Part shown: positions 14,884 through 27,900 of the stretch, one piece after another
Position numbering within the stretch: the stretch's first letter is position 1
Layout of the letters: every line of letters begins with the position of its first letter
Assembly: GCF_900114115.1 (NCBI RefSeq)
Contig: NZ_FORX01000027.1
Location: 1 to 43,261 of the forward strand
Direction: 5' to 3'
DNA: 43,261 nucleotides
From: Desulfomicrobium apsheronum
GTDB lineage: Bacteria > Desulfobacterota > Desulfovibrionia > Desulfovibrionales > Desulfomicrobiaceae
Position numbers and translations under genes: made by a program
Notes under the pieces: generated by a model
Database searches by the model: none
What the model was told of the DNA's origin: nothing
What the model saw: the letters and a program-made list of their open reading frames with translations, nothing else

Positions 14884-16398
14884 ATGCCAGCCAGACCCAT
14901 ACGTGTAAAGTTGAAAAACGAACTCGGGAATTCTACATCGCTCCCCGCAGGAGAGCAATATCTTCATCTCCATGGCCAAGGCGAGGATCTGCTCATCACC
15001 TTTCCCGGACCGGAACCGGGCCTCTGCGCCCGTCACACGAGCGGCAGGCGCCGCGTCATGCGACTGCGCGTGCCGGGGATCGACGGCCAGATGCCCGAGT
15101 CATGGCACGCGGCTCTGCCTTCAGACTGGGAAGACATCACCCTCGCGCAGGCGCACAGCCTTCTGCCCGGCATGCGCGTACTCCACTATGCCCCGGCAAG
15201 CCGCCTCTTTCCTTCCATTTTCGCGCCCCTGATGGCCAAACTCGACCCGGCGCCCTTGATTCCGCCTGCCAAAAGTCTCTGGCTGCCCGGACCAAAAAAC
15301 GCCCTGATCATCCCGGAACTGGCCCATGCGGCCAGGGACCTGGGCCTTGATACCAGGCGTCTGCCCGCAAGCCTCTCGCCTCAAGACCTGCGCCGTCTGC
15401 TGGAGCAGGAGCGCCCAAGCCTTTTTCTGAGCGTCAACTTCCACGGCCTGGACCCGTACGGGGAAAATCAGGCCCTGCTGCAGGCTGCGGGCGTTCCCAC
15501 GGCCGTCTGGTGCGTGGACAACCCGCTGCACCTGCTTACCGATCAGAAGCATCAGCTCTGGAAGAACTTGCCACTCTACGTCACCGATGACTGGTTCGTC
15601 GAGCCCCTGCGCGGCATGGGCGCAGACGCGCGGCACCTGCCTCTGGGCGTGAGCCCGCGCTTCTTTGCCCCCGGTCGGCCCTGCCCTTCGGGAAACGACC
15701 TGACCTTTGTCGGCCGCTCGGCTTTCCCGGACAAGGATCGTTTCTTCGCGGCCTGCCGCATTCCGCAGGAACTGGCTAAAAAGGCTCAGGCCATGCCCGG
15801 GCGCGATGCGCATTTCGGATGGTGGCGTCAGCGCCTTCCAGGACTTGCGTTGTGGCCCGGAAACGACGTGCGGATCATAGGCCTTGGCGCGGAAACAGCT
15901 TCGGCCGCCTGGCGGCAGGAATGCCTCGCCGCGCTTGCAAAAGAGATCGACCTGACGGTTGTCGGCGACGAACAGTGGCAAGCCCTGTTGCCCGGAACCA
16001 GAATCCAGCCACCCGTGGACTACTACACGGGACTGGCCGATACATACCGCAACGCGTCCTTTTCCCTGAACCTGACCAGCCTGCTCCTGCCCCACGGCCT
16101 GACCCAGCGCCACTTCGACGTCTGGGCCTGCGGCGGCTTCCTGCTCACGGACAACACGCCCGGCATGAACATCTTCCCACGGGAACTGGCCCAGGCCGTG
16201 ACCTTCAGCTCACCGAAAGAAGCAGCGGAACTCCTGCGCGCCCTTGCCGCCGACCCGAAACGCAAGGAAGATCTGCGCCGCGCCTGGCAAATGCATGTCC
16301 TGGAAGAACATGGCTATTGCCGCAGGCTGGCAAGCATCACGCGCGATATCATCCCATCATCCTCGACCACGGAGAATCCATGCAACCCCTGGACGTAA
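14884..16398 (+). CDS. CgeB-like glycosyltransferase (DUF3880 plus GT1-type C-terminus)
   Basis: The 504-residue product resembles the CgeB/DUF3880 family of glycosyltransferases often used for protein or surface polysaccharide glycosylation in Desulfovibrionales. The central part (VPTAVWCVDNPLHLL, YVTDDWFVEPLRGMG, HLPLGVSPRFFAP) matches the nucleotide-sugar fold seen in that family. The C-terminal block (DYYTGLADTYRNASFSLN, then HFDVWACGGFLLTDNTPG) is the typical acceptor/donor region. There is no signal peptide or membrane segment, so it is cytoplasmic. The start is uncertain because no good ribosome site precedes the ATG. It overlaps the next glycosyltransferase by 19 bases; the two probably act on one glycan. 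Substrate unknown. Confidence 0.75.
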   Translation: MPARPIRVKLKNELGNSTSLPAGEQYLHLHGQGEDLLITFPGPEPGLCARHTSGRRRVMRLRVPGIDGQMPESWHAALPSDWEDITLAQAHSLLPGMRVLHYAPASRLFPSIFAPLMAKLDPAPLIPPAKSLWLPGPKNALIIPELAHAARDLGLDTRRLPASLSPQDLRRLLEQERPSLFLSVNFHGLDPYGENQALLQAAGVPTAVWCVDNPLHLLTDQKHQLWKNLPLYVTDDWFVEPLRGMGADARHLPLGVSPRFFAPGRPCPSGNDLTFVGRSAFPDKDRFFAACRIPQELAKKAQAMPGRDAHFGWWRQRLPGLALWPGNDVRIIGLGAETASAAWRQECLAALAKEIDLTVVGDEQWQALLPGTRIQPPVDYYTGLADTYRNASFSLNLTSLLLPHGLTQRHFDVWACGGFLLTDNTPGMNIFPRELAQAVTFSSPKEAAELLRALAADPKRKEDLRRAWQMHVLEEHGYCRRLASITRDIIPSSSTTENPCNPWT

Positions 16399-17534
16399 GC
16401 CTGATCACATATACCTATAATGACGGGCATTTTGTCGACGGCCTTCTGGATGAGGTTTCCAGTTGGACGCATCGCCCATCGGAAATAGTCATCTTCGACG
16501 ACGGATCTTCCACTGCGTATTCTCCACCGCCCACCACCATCCCCACCCGGGTGTTTCGGTACGACACCAACCGCGGCATAACCGTGACAAAGCATGAAGC
16601 CATCTCGGCAGGTTCTTCCCGCTTCCTCCTGGCCATGGACTGCGATACCAGGATTTCGCCAAACTGGCTTGAAACCAATCTCGCGCACGTTCAGCAGCCG
16701 GATATCGGCATGGTTTCGGGCCCGGTCATCTACTTGTCAGGCAACGATCTCGTTTCCAGGTTCCAGCGGTATTTCGGCGACAATCACAATCTGGAAAAGA
16801 CGGGACCAGTCGATTTCATCCCGGGAAACGCGTTTCTGATGCGACGGGAAATCTGGGAACAGTGCGAAGGCATGGCAGGCCACCATCGCAACGTTTGCGA
16901 AGATCATTTCTTGTGTCAAAAAATCAAACAGCGGGGCTTGAAATTATGGATCGACGCCAAGGCCAGGGCACGGCAAATCAGGCGCATCAACAGAATTGCG
17001 ATGCTCAAGCGCTATTGGAAATGGTGCCATGCCCCCATCAAAAAAGAAGCTGAACACCAGCAGGACATCCCGAGGTATCTCCAGCACGCATTGATAACCC
17101 CTCATGCCGATAGACTGAAATTTTCCATTGAACGTGAAGAACTTTTGTTCATCTACATCGAGATGCTCTATGCCAGCTTCATTGTTCTGGACGTATTGGA
17201 CCACTTGATTCTCAATAATCGCCAGGCATCCGTCCAGAAGGCCGCCTGGTGGTTCGAGCTTTCCAGCATCGTCAGGCAGTACCCGCTCATGTACGCGGTT
17301 CTTCGCTCGGACCTGGCCCAACTGGGACAGACGCCGGTTCCGGGATGGGAATCGAGTCAGCAAAATCCATGGTCGCATGCATTCGAAGCGTTGCGGGCGA
17401 TAGAACCCAGCGGGGTGTATGACTGGCTTAACAGGTCGGGAATACCGTCCATGCTCGCCGAGGAAGAATCCTTGAACTATGATTTTTCATTTTACGAGAA
17501 CGAAATCTTTTGCCCATCCGCGCGCCGAAGCTGA
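16380..17534 (+). CDS. Family 2 glycosyltransferase
   Basis: The ATG at 16380, with GGAG five bases upstream, gives 384 residues; the frame is open further upstream but that part lies inside the preceding gene. The N-terminal GT-A fold starts VSLITYTYNDG and includes FDDGSS and a metal-binding DxD at MDCDTR. A C-terminal helical part follows the acceptor-site region EDHFLCQKIKQRGLKLWID. The Pro-rich insertion after FDDGSS and the long tail after residue 200 are unlike short housekeeping members. It is cytoplasmic, without membrane helices. Tight overlap with the previous gene suggests a two-enzyme surface glycan or flagellin glycosylation unit, which is an inference. Confidence 0.8.
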   Translation: MQPLDVSLITYTYNDGHFVDGLLDEVSSWTHRPSEIVIFDDGSSTAYSPPPTTIPTRVFRYDTNRGITVTKHEAISAGSSRFLLAMDCDTRISPNWLETNLAHVQQPDIGMVSGPVIYLSGNDLVSRFQRYFGDNHNLEKTGPVDFIPGNAFLMRREIWEQCEGMAGHHRNVCEDHFLCQKIKQRGLKLWIDAKARARQIRRINRIAMLKRYWKWCHAPIKKEAEHQQDIPRYLQHALITPHADRLKFSIEREELLFIYIEMLYASFIVLDVLDHLILNNRQASVQKAAWWFELSSIVRQYPLMYAVLRSDLAQLGQTPVPGWESSQQNPWSHAFEALRAIEPSGVYDWLNRSGIPSMLAEEESLNYDFSFYENEIFCPSARRS

Positions 17535-17575
17535 GCAGCAAAACGCATCATCGACGCGGCGCGAATAAAAGCTTC

Positions 17576-17603
17576 CGCCGGGAAATTTCGCGGAATTCCG
17601 GCG
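17576..17603 (-). terminator. Weak terminator-like hairpin between glycosyltransferase and GGDEF genes
   Basis: CGCCGGGAA (17576-17584) pairs with TTCCGGCG (17596-17603) with one bulged base. On the minus strand the stem is followed by GAAGCTTTTATT, a poor T-run. It lies 22 bases after the GGDEF gene stop and may end both converging genes. Confidence 0.35.
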
Positions 17604-17625
17604 TAAAAATCCCCAAAAAAGGCTC

Positions 17626-18663
17626 TCAGCGCTCGTTCATGGTGCAGATCCTGTTTCTCCCTCGCCCCTTGGCCCGGTACATGGCCTTGTCGGCCTCGTC
17701 GATGAGCCTGGCTCCCGCCTCGTCGGCCCACTCCCGTTTCAGCTCGGCCACGCCGATGGACACGGTGATCTTGATGCCCTTCTGCAGCACCTGCCCGTTG
17801 TGGTCGCGGATGATGAAGTTGTAGTCCTCGATGATGGTGCGTAAGTTTTCCGCGTCTTCCGCCGCCTCGGCAAGCCCGATCCCGGGCAAGGCGACCACGA
17901 ACTCCTCCCCCCCGAAACGAGCCGGAAAAAAGCTGCGATTGGGGATGGTGCCGTACTTTTGCGCGTAGCCGGTCAGCTTGCTGGCCACGGTGACCAGGGC
18001 TTGATCCCCTATGCGGTGTCCGTAGGAATCATTGAAATCCTTGAAATGATCGATGTCGAGAAAAAGGAGGCTCATGGGGTTGCCCGTGACCATGTATTCG
18101 AGCAGCGTCGTCTGGTAGTAGCGGTCGAAGGCCCGGCGGTTGCTGAGCTTGGTCAGGGAGTCGGTATAGCTCATCTCGACCAAATCCCGGGTGTCCTGCT
18201 CCATGTGCGTAAGCACCTTCTCGAAGGCCGCCTTGATGCCAAGGACGATGTCTTCCAGGGCGTTCTGTTCGGTCACGGTGTGGATGGTCGTCTCCCGCAG
18301 ATCCCGGACCTCCTTGGTCCGCATGAGATTCTGGGAGCGCACATGCTCGATGAGGGCCACGGTTTCGCGAAAGGTCTCCTCCAGCTTCTTGTTCCAGGGC
18401 TGATAGAGGATCTGTTCCTTGCGGCGCACGACATCCTTGAACTTGGCGTCGGAAAAATCCCCGTCGCGCACGATGTTCATGACCAGGGTCTGCATCTGGC
18501 GCTTCTGGTCGGCCGAAAGAAAATCGTATTCCGAAATGGAACGCATATAGAGAATGAGCGCGCCCCACTTGGAATTGGACGGCACCCCCGCCTTGATGAG
18601 GGAATTCACGACCTCGTGCGAACAAAAGAAGTTTTCGTGCTGCATGCTCATGGTTCGATCCAT
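17626..18663 (-). CDS. Cytoplasmic GGDEF-domain diguanylate cyclase
   Basis: The 345-residue protein is predicted to make cyclic di-GMP from two GTP. Residues 1-165 are a helical, apparently soluble sensor or dimerisation region of no family I recognise, ending in a coiled coil. The GGDEF domain spans about 170-340, with the active-site motif GGEEF at 251-255, DIDHFKDFND for Mg/GTP binding, and DEADKAMYRAKGRGRNRI at the end. The RxxD inhibitory site expected five residues before GGEEF is absent (NRSFFPA), so product inhibition is probably lacking. The start may also be one of the Met codons at positions 5 or 7. It lies 12 bases after the flavin reductase gene. Confidence 0.88.
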   Translation of the reverse strand: MDRTMSMQHENFFCSHEVVNSLIKAGVPSNSKWGALILYMRSISEYDFLSADQKRQMQTLVMNIVRDGDFSDAKFKDVVRRKEQILYQPWNKKLEETFRETVALIEHVRSQNLMRTKEVRDLRETTIHTVTEQNALEDIVLGIKAAFEKVLTHMEQDTRDLVEMSYTDSLTKLSNRRAFDRYYQTTLLEYMVTGNPMSLLFLDIDHFKDFNDSYGHRIGDQALVTVASKLTGYAQKYGTIPNRSFFPARFGGEEFVVALPGIGLAEAAEDAENLRTIIEDYNFIIRDHNGQVLQKGIKITVSIGVAELKREWADEAGARLIDEADKAMYRAKGRGRNRICTMNER

Positions 18664-18675
18664 TTTGGTTGACTG

Positions 18676-19254
18676 CTAGCTCTTTTCTCCGAAGGAGCGT
18701 CCGATCTCGAACGCCTGGCCCACATACTCGCCCACGGTGTGATAGGCCCTGGTCACGGGGGTGAATATGAGCGGCCTGACCTTGGCTACGTCGGGATAGC
18801 CCTTCTCGTCGAGGACGTCCGCCTCCGCCTTGACATCGACTATTTCTCCAACGAACTGGATATGCATGCCAAGCTCCACGGTGCGTAGCAAAGTGCACTC
18901 GAGCACCAGCGGAAATTCTCCCACATAGGGGGCGTCGACCAGTTCCGAACGCACCGGGGTCAAACCCGTGGCCGCGAACTTGTCCACGTCTTTTCCCGAT
19001 GCAATTCCAAAATAATCGGCTTGCGCCGCGAACGCGACCGAAGGCACGCTGACCGTGAACGCACGACGCGCAAGAATGGATGCATAGCTGTGGCGATCTT
19101 CACGCAGGGAGACGGTGATACACGGCGGTTTGGAACAGCATATCCCGCCCCAGGCAGCAGCCATTGCGTTGGCATTGCCTTTTTCATCATAGGATCCGAC
19201 AATCCACAACGGCGCAGGCTGGGCCAGCGTCTTCGCACCAAGAGAAATTTTCAT
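18676..19254 (-). CDS. Flavoredoxin-like FMN-binding flavin reductase family protein
   Basis: I start at ATG 19254 (MKISLGAKTL) because GGAG lies six bases upstream and the resulting 192 residues match the roughly 190 of Desulfovibrio flavoredoxin; the open frame extends 16 codons further. The FMN-binding split-barrel motifs are present: PAPLWIVGSYDEKGNANAMA, CCSKPPCITVSLR, then FTVSVPS. Flavoredoxin carries electrons in sulfite or thiosulfate reduction pathways and binds FMN; whether this one does the same is inferred. It precedes the GGDEF gene on the same strand and is divergent from uvrA. Confidence 0.82.
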   Translation of the reverse strand: MKISLGAKTLAQPAPLWIVGSYDEKGNANAMAAAWGGICCSKPPCITVSLREDRHSYASILARRAFTVSVPSVAFAAQADYFGIASGKDVDKFAATGLTPVRSELVDAPYVGEFPLVLECTLLRTVELGMHIQFVGEIVDVKAEADVLDEKGYPDVAKVRPLIFTPVTRAYHTVGEYVGQAFEIGRSFGEKS

Positions 19255-19302
19255 CACCATCTCCGTAATACAATAATATTCATCTTGCATTTTCCCTGCC
19301 AC

Positions 19303-19330
19303 TTGTCAGCCATTCTCATATGGTTATAAG
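19303..19330 (+). promoter_or_regulatory. Likely sigma-70 promoter of uvrA
   Basis: TTGTCA (19303-19308) and TATAAG (19325-19330) are each one base off consensus and separated by 16 bases. They lie about 50 bases upstream of the uvrA ATG in the divergent intergenic region. I saw no clear SOS box. Confidence 0.5.
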
Positions 19331-19382
19331 AAGCATCCCGCAAGTCAAATGTCATCCTTCAACCGTTCACAACAGAGACTTC

Positions 19383-22124
<2,742 letters not shown>

Positions 22125-22212
22125 AATCAGCCGGGCCGAAAAAGGCCGCGTTGCGTCAGGCGCAAGGCGTGCCCCATTTTAGGGCAAGCACGATCCTCAA
22201 CCAACTCGCTGC

Positions 22213-22261
22213 AAAAGCAAGGCGGGCGACCGGGGAAATCCCTAGCCGCCCGCCTTGCTTT
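22213..22261. terminator. Terminator between converging uvrA and hldD
   Basis: GCAAGGCGGGCG (22217-22228) pairs exactly with CGCCCGCCTTGC (22247-22258), with AAAA before and TTT after. The 12-bp GC-rich stem can serve both genes, although the T-run is short. Confidence 0.75.
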
Positions 22262-22274
22262 AATCCCAAAAAAA

Positions 22275-23258
22275 TCAATATCTTGAAGTCAGATGCGCAT
22301 AGGCCTGCATCAGATAGTTCTGCACGTAATCGGTCACCCCTTCCTCCAGCGGCCTGAAGTTTACGTCGCAGCCGCGACCGGCGAGCTTGGTCAGGTCGGC
22401 GCAGGTGTAGTACTGATATTTGCCGCGCAGATTGTCCGGCATGTCCACGTATTCGATCTGCGGTTCCCGTCCCATGGCCGCGAACACGCCTCGCGCCAGA
22501 TCGTTCCAGGTCCGAGCCTGTCCCGTGCCTACGTTGAAGATGCCGCCCACGTCCGGATTTTTGATCAGCCAGTCGATGACTTTCACGCAATCCTTGATGT
22601 AGACGAAATCCCGGCGCTGTTCGCCATCGGCGTATTCCTCGCGGTAGGACTTGAAGAGCTTCAGCTTCCCGGTCTGGCGGATCTGGGTGAAGGCCTTGCA
22701 GACCACGGAGCGCATGTCGTCCTTGTGGTATTCGTTGGGGCCAAAGACATTGAAGAACTTGAGCCCGGCCATCTGGTCCAACAATCCGTCACCCTTGAGC
22801 CAGAGGTCGAAGAGATGCTTGGAATAGCCGTACATGTTGAGTGGATGCAGGCCTTCCATGGCGGAATCCGAGTCGTCGAATCCGCGGCTGCCGTCGCCAT
22901 AGGTGGCTGCGGAGCTGGCATAGATGAAGCGCGCGTTGCGCTCCTGGGCGAAACGGCACATGGCCTTGGAATATTCCAGATTGTTGCGGATGAGATAGTC
23001 GCAGTCGGCTTCCGTGGTCGCGGAGCAGGCGCCCATGTGGATCACGGCCTCGATGCGGCCTTCCATGTATCGGGTGTTGAGCAAATCCAGGAATTTGTCT
23101 TTCTGGATATAGCGATGATAGGCCAGACCGACCAGATTGCGCCATTTATTCGTGGATGCCAGGTTATCGACCACGACGATGTCCCTGTATCCCTGCCGGT
23201 TCAATTCCCAGACCATGGCGCTGCCGATGAAGCCCGCGCCGCCGGTGATGATGATCAT
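22275..23258 (-). CDS. hldD: ADP-L-glycero-D-manno-heptose 6-epimerase
   Basis: HldD converts ADP-D-glycero-D-manno-heptose to the L-glycero form used in the LPS inner core. The 327-residue short-chain dehydrogenase-type enzyme has the NADP-binding GGAGFIGS (6-13) and the catalytic Tyr143-xxx-Lys147 (YGYSK). The family signatures FFNVFGPNEYHKDDMRSVV and RRDFVYIKD are present. Length and motifs match E. coli HldD closely. This indicates a Gram-negative cell with heptose-containing LPS. The gene is divergent from hisH and stands alone; other heptose genes are not in the window. Confidence 0.94.
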   Translation of the reverse strand: MIIITGGAGFIGSAMVWELNRQGYRDIVVVDNLASTNKWRNLVGLAYHRYIQKDKFLDLLNTRYMEGRIEAVIHMGACSATTEADCDYLIRNNLEYSKAMCRFAQERNARFIYASSAATYGDGSRGFDDSDSAMEGLHPLNMYGYSKHLFDLWLKGDGLLDQMAGLKFFNVFGPNEYHKDDMRSVVCKAFTQIRQTGKLKLFKSYREEYADGEQRRDFVYIKDCVKVIDWLIKNPDVGGIFNVGTGQARTWNDLARGVFAAMGREPQIEYVDMPDNLRGKYQYYTCADLTKLAGRGCDVNFRPLEEGVTDYVQNYLMQAYAHLTSRY

Positions 23259-23455
23259 AAATCCCCCTTCGAATCTTCTTCACCCGCCCCTAGCCCGAAA
23301 CCCTGGCCGGGGCAAGACGCCTTGCGGCCAGACACCGGGGAGCACCTTCGCCCAGGAACCCGGCCGCTGCAAAAAAGCCGGGCAACCGGGCCTTGGTTTT
23401 TGCGAGGTCTTTAGCTAGAGTGTCTTCTTTTCACCCCATGCTACAGGAGCTCCCC

Positions 23456-24097
23456 ATGCTAGCCATCCTTGACTACAAGGCCGGCAATCTGACCAGTGTC
23501 AAGCGCGCACTCGACTATCTCTCCATCCCGTGCACCATCACTGCCGACGCTCACGCCATCGCGGACTGCCAGGGCCTCATCTTCCCCGGTGTCGGCGCCG
23601 CCGGTTCGGCCATGGCCAATCTGCACCAATCCGGCCTGCGCGACGTCATGGCCCGGGAAATCGCGGCCGGCAAACCGCTCCTGGGCATTTGCCTGGGCTG
23701 CCAGATCCTGCTCGAATACAGCCCGGAGAACGACACCAAGACCCTCGGCCTCATTCCCGGACGCTGCGACATCTTCACCCCGGATCTGACCGAAGAGGAC
23801 GGCGCGCCCATCAACATCCCGCACATGGGCTGGAACACTGTGAACACCAAAAAGCCGTGCCCGCTCTTCAACGGCATCTCTCCCGAGAGTGAATTCTATT
23901 TCGTGCATAGCTACTACCCGAATCCGGCTCCGGAATTCGTCATCGCCACGACATATTACGGCCGGGAATTCTGTTCCGTGCACGGCCGCGACGGTCTGTG
24001 GTCGGCCCAGTTCCACCCGGAAAAGAGCGGACGGCCGGGCCTGAAGATGCTTTCAAACTTTTACGATTACTGCAGGGAGGCGGCCAATGCTCAGTAA
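23456..24097 (+). CDS. hisH: Imidazole glycerol phosphate synthase glutaminase subunit HisH
   Basis: HisH releases ammonia from glutamine for HisF in histidine synthesis. The ATG at 23456 is preferred because AGGAG lies six bases upstream and it gives 213 residues, the family size; an in-frame ATG at 23438 would add six residues. The class I glutaminase triad is Cys79 (GICLGC), His187 and Glu189 (FHPEKSG). The oxyanion strand is PGVGA (44-48). The nucleophile motif GICLGCQ has Cys where many HisH proteins have Met, a harmless variation. The last 11 bases overlap hisF. Confidence 0.94.
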   Translation: MLAILDYKAGNLTSVKRALDYLSIPCTITADAHAIADCQGLIFPGVGAAGSAMANLHQSGLRDVMAREIAAGKPLLGICLGCQILLEYSPENDTKTLGLIPGRCDIFTPDLTEEDGAPINIPHMGWNTVNTKKPCPLFNGISPESEFYFVHSYYPNPAPEFVIATTYYGREFCSVHGRDGLWSAQFHPEKSGRPGLKMLSNFYDYCREAANAQ

Positions 24098-24866
24098 ACG
24101 CATCATTCCCTGCCTCGATGTCCGGAACGGCAAGCTGACCAAGGGCATCAAATTCGAAGGCAACGTCGACATCGGCGACCCCGTGGAGACCGCCCGGCGC
24201 TACTACGAAGAGGGCGCAGACGAGATCGTCTTCTACGACATCACGGCCTCGCACGAGGGCCGGGGCATCATGCTCAAGGTCGTGGAGAGCGTGGCCTCCC
24301 AGATTTTCATTCCCTTCTCCGTGGGCGGAGGCATCTCCACCGTGGCCGACATGCGCGACGTGCTCCTGGCCGGAGCCGAAAAGATCTCCGTCAACTCGGC
24401 GGCGGTCAAAACTCCCCACATAATCTCCGAAGGCGCGGCGGCCTTCGGCTCCCAGTGCATCGTCGTGGGCATGGACGTGCTGCGCGTACCGAAAAGCGAA
24501 GCCATCCCCTCGGGCTACGAGATCGTCATCCACGGCGGCCGCAAGCACATGGGCATCGACGCCCTGTGGTGGGCCAAAGAGGTGGAACGTCTGGGTGCGG
24601 GCGAACTGTGCATCAACTCCATCGACGCCGACGGCACCAAAGACGGCTACGAGCTGACCCTGACCCGTCTCATCGCGGACAACGTGCGCATCCCGATCAT
24701 CGCCTCGGGCGGAGCTGGCAATCCGCAGCACATGGTCGACGCCGTGACAACGGGCCGCGCCTCGGCCGCGCTCATCGCATCCATCGTGCATTACGGCGAA
24801 TACACCGTCACGGACCTCAAGAACCATATGGCCGGAAAAGGGGTCAAGGTCCGCCGAATCTGGTGA
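24087..24866 (+). CDS. hisF: Imidazole glycerol phosphate synthase cyclase subunit HisF
   Basis: HisF takes ammonia from HisH and PRFAR to make imidazole glycerol phosphate and AICAR. The 259-residue (beta-alpha)8 barrel has both catalytic aspartates, Asp11 (IIPCLDV) and Asp130 (VVGMDV). The phosphate-binding loops are SVGGGIS, and [10 protein letters not shown]. The segment [10 protein letters not shown] is the family signature. It overlaps hisH by 11 bases, as expected for a heterodimer made in equal amounts. Other his genes are not in the window, so the pathway is dispersed in this genome. Confidence 0.94.
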   Translation: MLSKRIIPCLDVRNGKLTKGIKFEGNVDIGDPVETARRYYEEGADEIVFYDITASHEGRGIMLKVVESVASQIFIPFSVGGGISTVADMRDVLLAGAEKISVNSAAVKTPHIISEGAAAFGSQCIVVGMDVLRVPKSEAIPSGYEIVIHGGRKHMGIDALWWAKEVERLGAGELCINSIDADGTKDGYELTLTRLIADNVRIPIIASGGAGNPQHMVDAVTTGRASAALIASIVHYGEYTVTDLKNHMAGKGVKVRRIW

Positions 24867-24880
24867 GAAGGTATTGAGTT

Positions 24881-24928
24881 CAGAATTGAAAAAGCCTCCG
24901 TATGAACGCGGAGGCTTTTTCAATTCTG
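24881..24928. terminator. Bidirectional terminator with a perfect 20-bp stem
   Basis: The arms at 24881-24900 and 24909-24928 are exact inverted copies with an 8-base loop. The core GCCTCCG/CGGAGGC is flanked by A5 and T5 tracts, so it can end hisF on one strand and the histidine kinase gene on the other. Confidence 0.92.
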
Positions 24929-24979
24929 AAGAAGGGGGCCAGGCAACCGCCGGAGGTTACGCTACCCGTTTTCCACGGT

Positions 24980-27900
24980 TCAAGCGCGCCTCAGCTTGGC
25001 GATGGTGTTAATGAGATCGGTCATGCCGACCGGCTTGGGCAGGTAATCGTCCATTCCCGCCCCCAGGAACAATTCGCGATCCCCGCTCATGGCGTGGGCG
25101 GTCAGGGCGATTATGGGAATGTCCTTCTTGGATCCAGACAAGGCGCGGATCTTCCTGGTCGCTTCAACGCCGCTCATGACCGGCATCTGCACATCCATGA
25201 GGATGCAGTCGAAATCTTCCGCCAGCAGCAAATCCAGCACTTCCTGGCCATTGCACGCCAGCGCGACCACATGCCCGGCCCGTTCCAAGAGCGTGCGCAT
25301 GGCCAGCTGATTGATGGCCTCATCCTCGGCCAAGAGAATGCGCAAGGAGCGTCCCGCGCCCGTGTCCACAACTTCCGCAACGGTCTCCGCGAGCGGGCGA
25401 TAGTCACTGGCGGCGCTCAGGGGCAGCGTGACGCGCACGGACGTTCCCGTTCCGGCGGCGCTCTTGACCTCGATGCTGCCATGCATGAGTTCCACCAGTC
25501 GACGAACAATGGTCAGGCCAAGCCCGGCGCCTTCGTATCTGCGGGTGTGGGAGCCCTCCACCTGCCTGAACGGCTCGAACACACCCGAGAGCATCTGTTC
25601 GGGGATGCCGACACCCGTGTCGGCAACATGCAGGCAGACGCCGCCTGACAGGCAGGAATCTGCGCGTAGTGGAGACAATTCGACTGTCACGCCGCCCTGA
25701 TCCGTATATTTCAAGGCGTTGCCGACCAGATTGAAGAGAATTTGACGCACCCGCGCCTCATCGCCGACGAGTTGTGCTGACAGGCCTGGATGAATGACGC
25801 AATCAAGCGAAAGCCCTTTTTCACGCGCGGGGATCGCAAACAATTCCACGACCGAATCGACAAGCTCGGCCACACTGAACGGAGCCTCAAGGATACTCAT
25901 CTTCCCGGCCTCGATCCTGGAGATGTCCAGAATGTCGGTCAGCAGACGTGTCAGCCGCATGGCTGACGTGATGGAAAGATCCACGAACCGTTCCTGCTCC
26001 GGGTCAAGGTTGGTCTGCCGCAGAAGCTGCATCATGCCTTGAATGCCGTTGAGAGGAGTGCGGATTTCATGGCTCATGTTGGCCAGAAATTCCGTCTTGA
26101 CCGTGTTGGCGGCTTCGGCGGCTTCCTTGGCGTCCAGCAAGGCCGCCTCGGCCATTTTGCGTTCCGTGATATCGATCTCGACTCCGTCCCAGAGCACGCG
26201 ATCCGCTGACAACATGCGCGGCGCCGAGGCCAGATGGCTCCAACGCACAGTTCCCGACGGCAGACGGAATCGAACCTCGGCCTGAAAAAGCGACTGGGCC
26301 GATTCGGCTTGAGCCTGGCGCTTGGCCAAGAACGCCCGATCCTCGGGTTCGACCTGCGCGTAGATGACCGCAGCGTCATCCAGTACCTCCTGCACGCTCA
26401 CCTCATGCAAAAGTTCGACGCCCGCGCTGACGTATAAAAAACGCCGATGTCCGCCGCCAAGGTCGGTCTCCAGCTGATACACGAGCCCGCCGGGCAGATT
26501 GTCGCTGAGCGTCCGCAGTCGCTCCTCGCTTTCCCGCAAGGCCTCCTCGGCCCGTTTGCGCGCGGTGACGTCGCGGTAGATTGATTGATAGGTCCCGTCC
26601 GGCATCATCTTGCTGCGCATCTCGACATGAAGTTCGGACCCGTCCGCGCGCAGAAGAGTGCGCTCTTTTTGCACGATTTTGCCCTCTTCCAGCAAATGGA
26701 AGTGCAAGGGTGTTTTCGCCAGACTCTCAGGCTTGAACGGAAGGTCGCCGACATGTTTTCCAATCAAATCCTCACGCGTAAGGCCAAGAAGATCACACAT
26801 GCATTCGTTGGCACCGATGATCACGCCCTCATGAGAGCCAAGGAGAATTCCGTCCACGGCAAGTTCGACCAGGGTCCGATATCGGGCTTCGCTTTCGCCG
26901 AGAGCCGCCTCGGCCCGCTGCCGCTCGCCCAACTCCAGCTGCATTGCCTGCATGGTATCGGCCAGCTGCAGGGCCATCCGATTGAAGGAACGGGTCAAGC
27001 TTTGGACCTCTGAAAACCGGGAGATTTCGTCTATCCTCTCAAGTCCCCCGCCTCCGGCCAATCGCCCGGCGGCGGCATCAAGCCTCGATATGGGTTTGAC
27101 GATCCGGCGGGCCAGCACCGCCCCGACCAGCAGCGCCAATATGAGAACGCCGGGAATCAGAACCATGCTGACGCGGGCATTTTCCCCGATCCTGGCCATG
27201 AAGTCCGCTTCCGGCACCACGACGACGATCAGCCAGTCAATGCCCAGGGGATCGCGCAGCGGCGAGGCCGTCATCAGGATTTTTCGGCCTCGGTCGGTAA
27301 AATCAAGGTGGTGCTCCGCGTTGATCCGATCAAGCGCGCCGAATTTGGAAACAAGGGTTTGAACAGCGCCTTGCACCAGCGGATCCCGGCTGTGCTCGCC
27401 CAAAAGACGGCGGCCGGGGTTGCCGTCCCGGCCCGGTATGAAGAGCGGTTCCGTACCCGAACCGGCCACCATCAGGCCCGCGCGATCCACGATAAACGCC
27501 TTCCCGGCACTGCCGATGCGAAGCCGCTGCAAAAAAGCGGTGATCTGGGACAAAAAAACATCGACGGAAACCACCCCAAGCGTTTGACCCCGATCGTCAA
27601 ACACCGGGCGGCTGGCGGCAAGGGCCAGGTCCTGGCCGGTAAAAAGCACATATACATCACTCCAGACCGGCCCCTCCGCGAGCAGAGCCTTGGCATACCA
27701 CGGGCGCGTCCGCGCATCGAAGCTGGTCACACTGGCCATTTCCTCGCCCTGATTGCCAAGTGAATCCATGGCAAATTTGCGAAAAACACCGGCCTTGAAA
27801 TCGTCTGTGCGGATGGAATACTTGAAGCCATGCTCAGGATCCCGACCACTGTTGGCAAGGCCACCCTGAACATTTCCAAAATAGATGCTCGACACGGAAG

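Noticed and set aside
12929-14908. 659-codon plus-strand frame opposite ruvC, yebC and rlmE
   Set aside because: It spans three recognised genes on the other strand and has a His/Gly/Leu-rich product with no domain.
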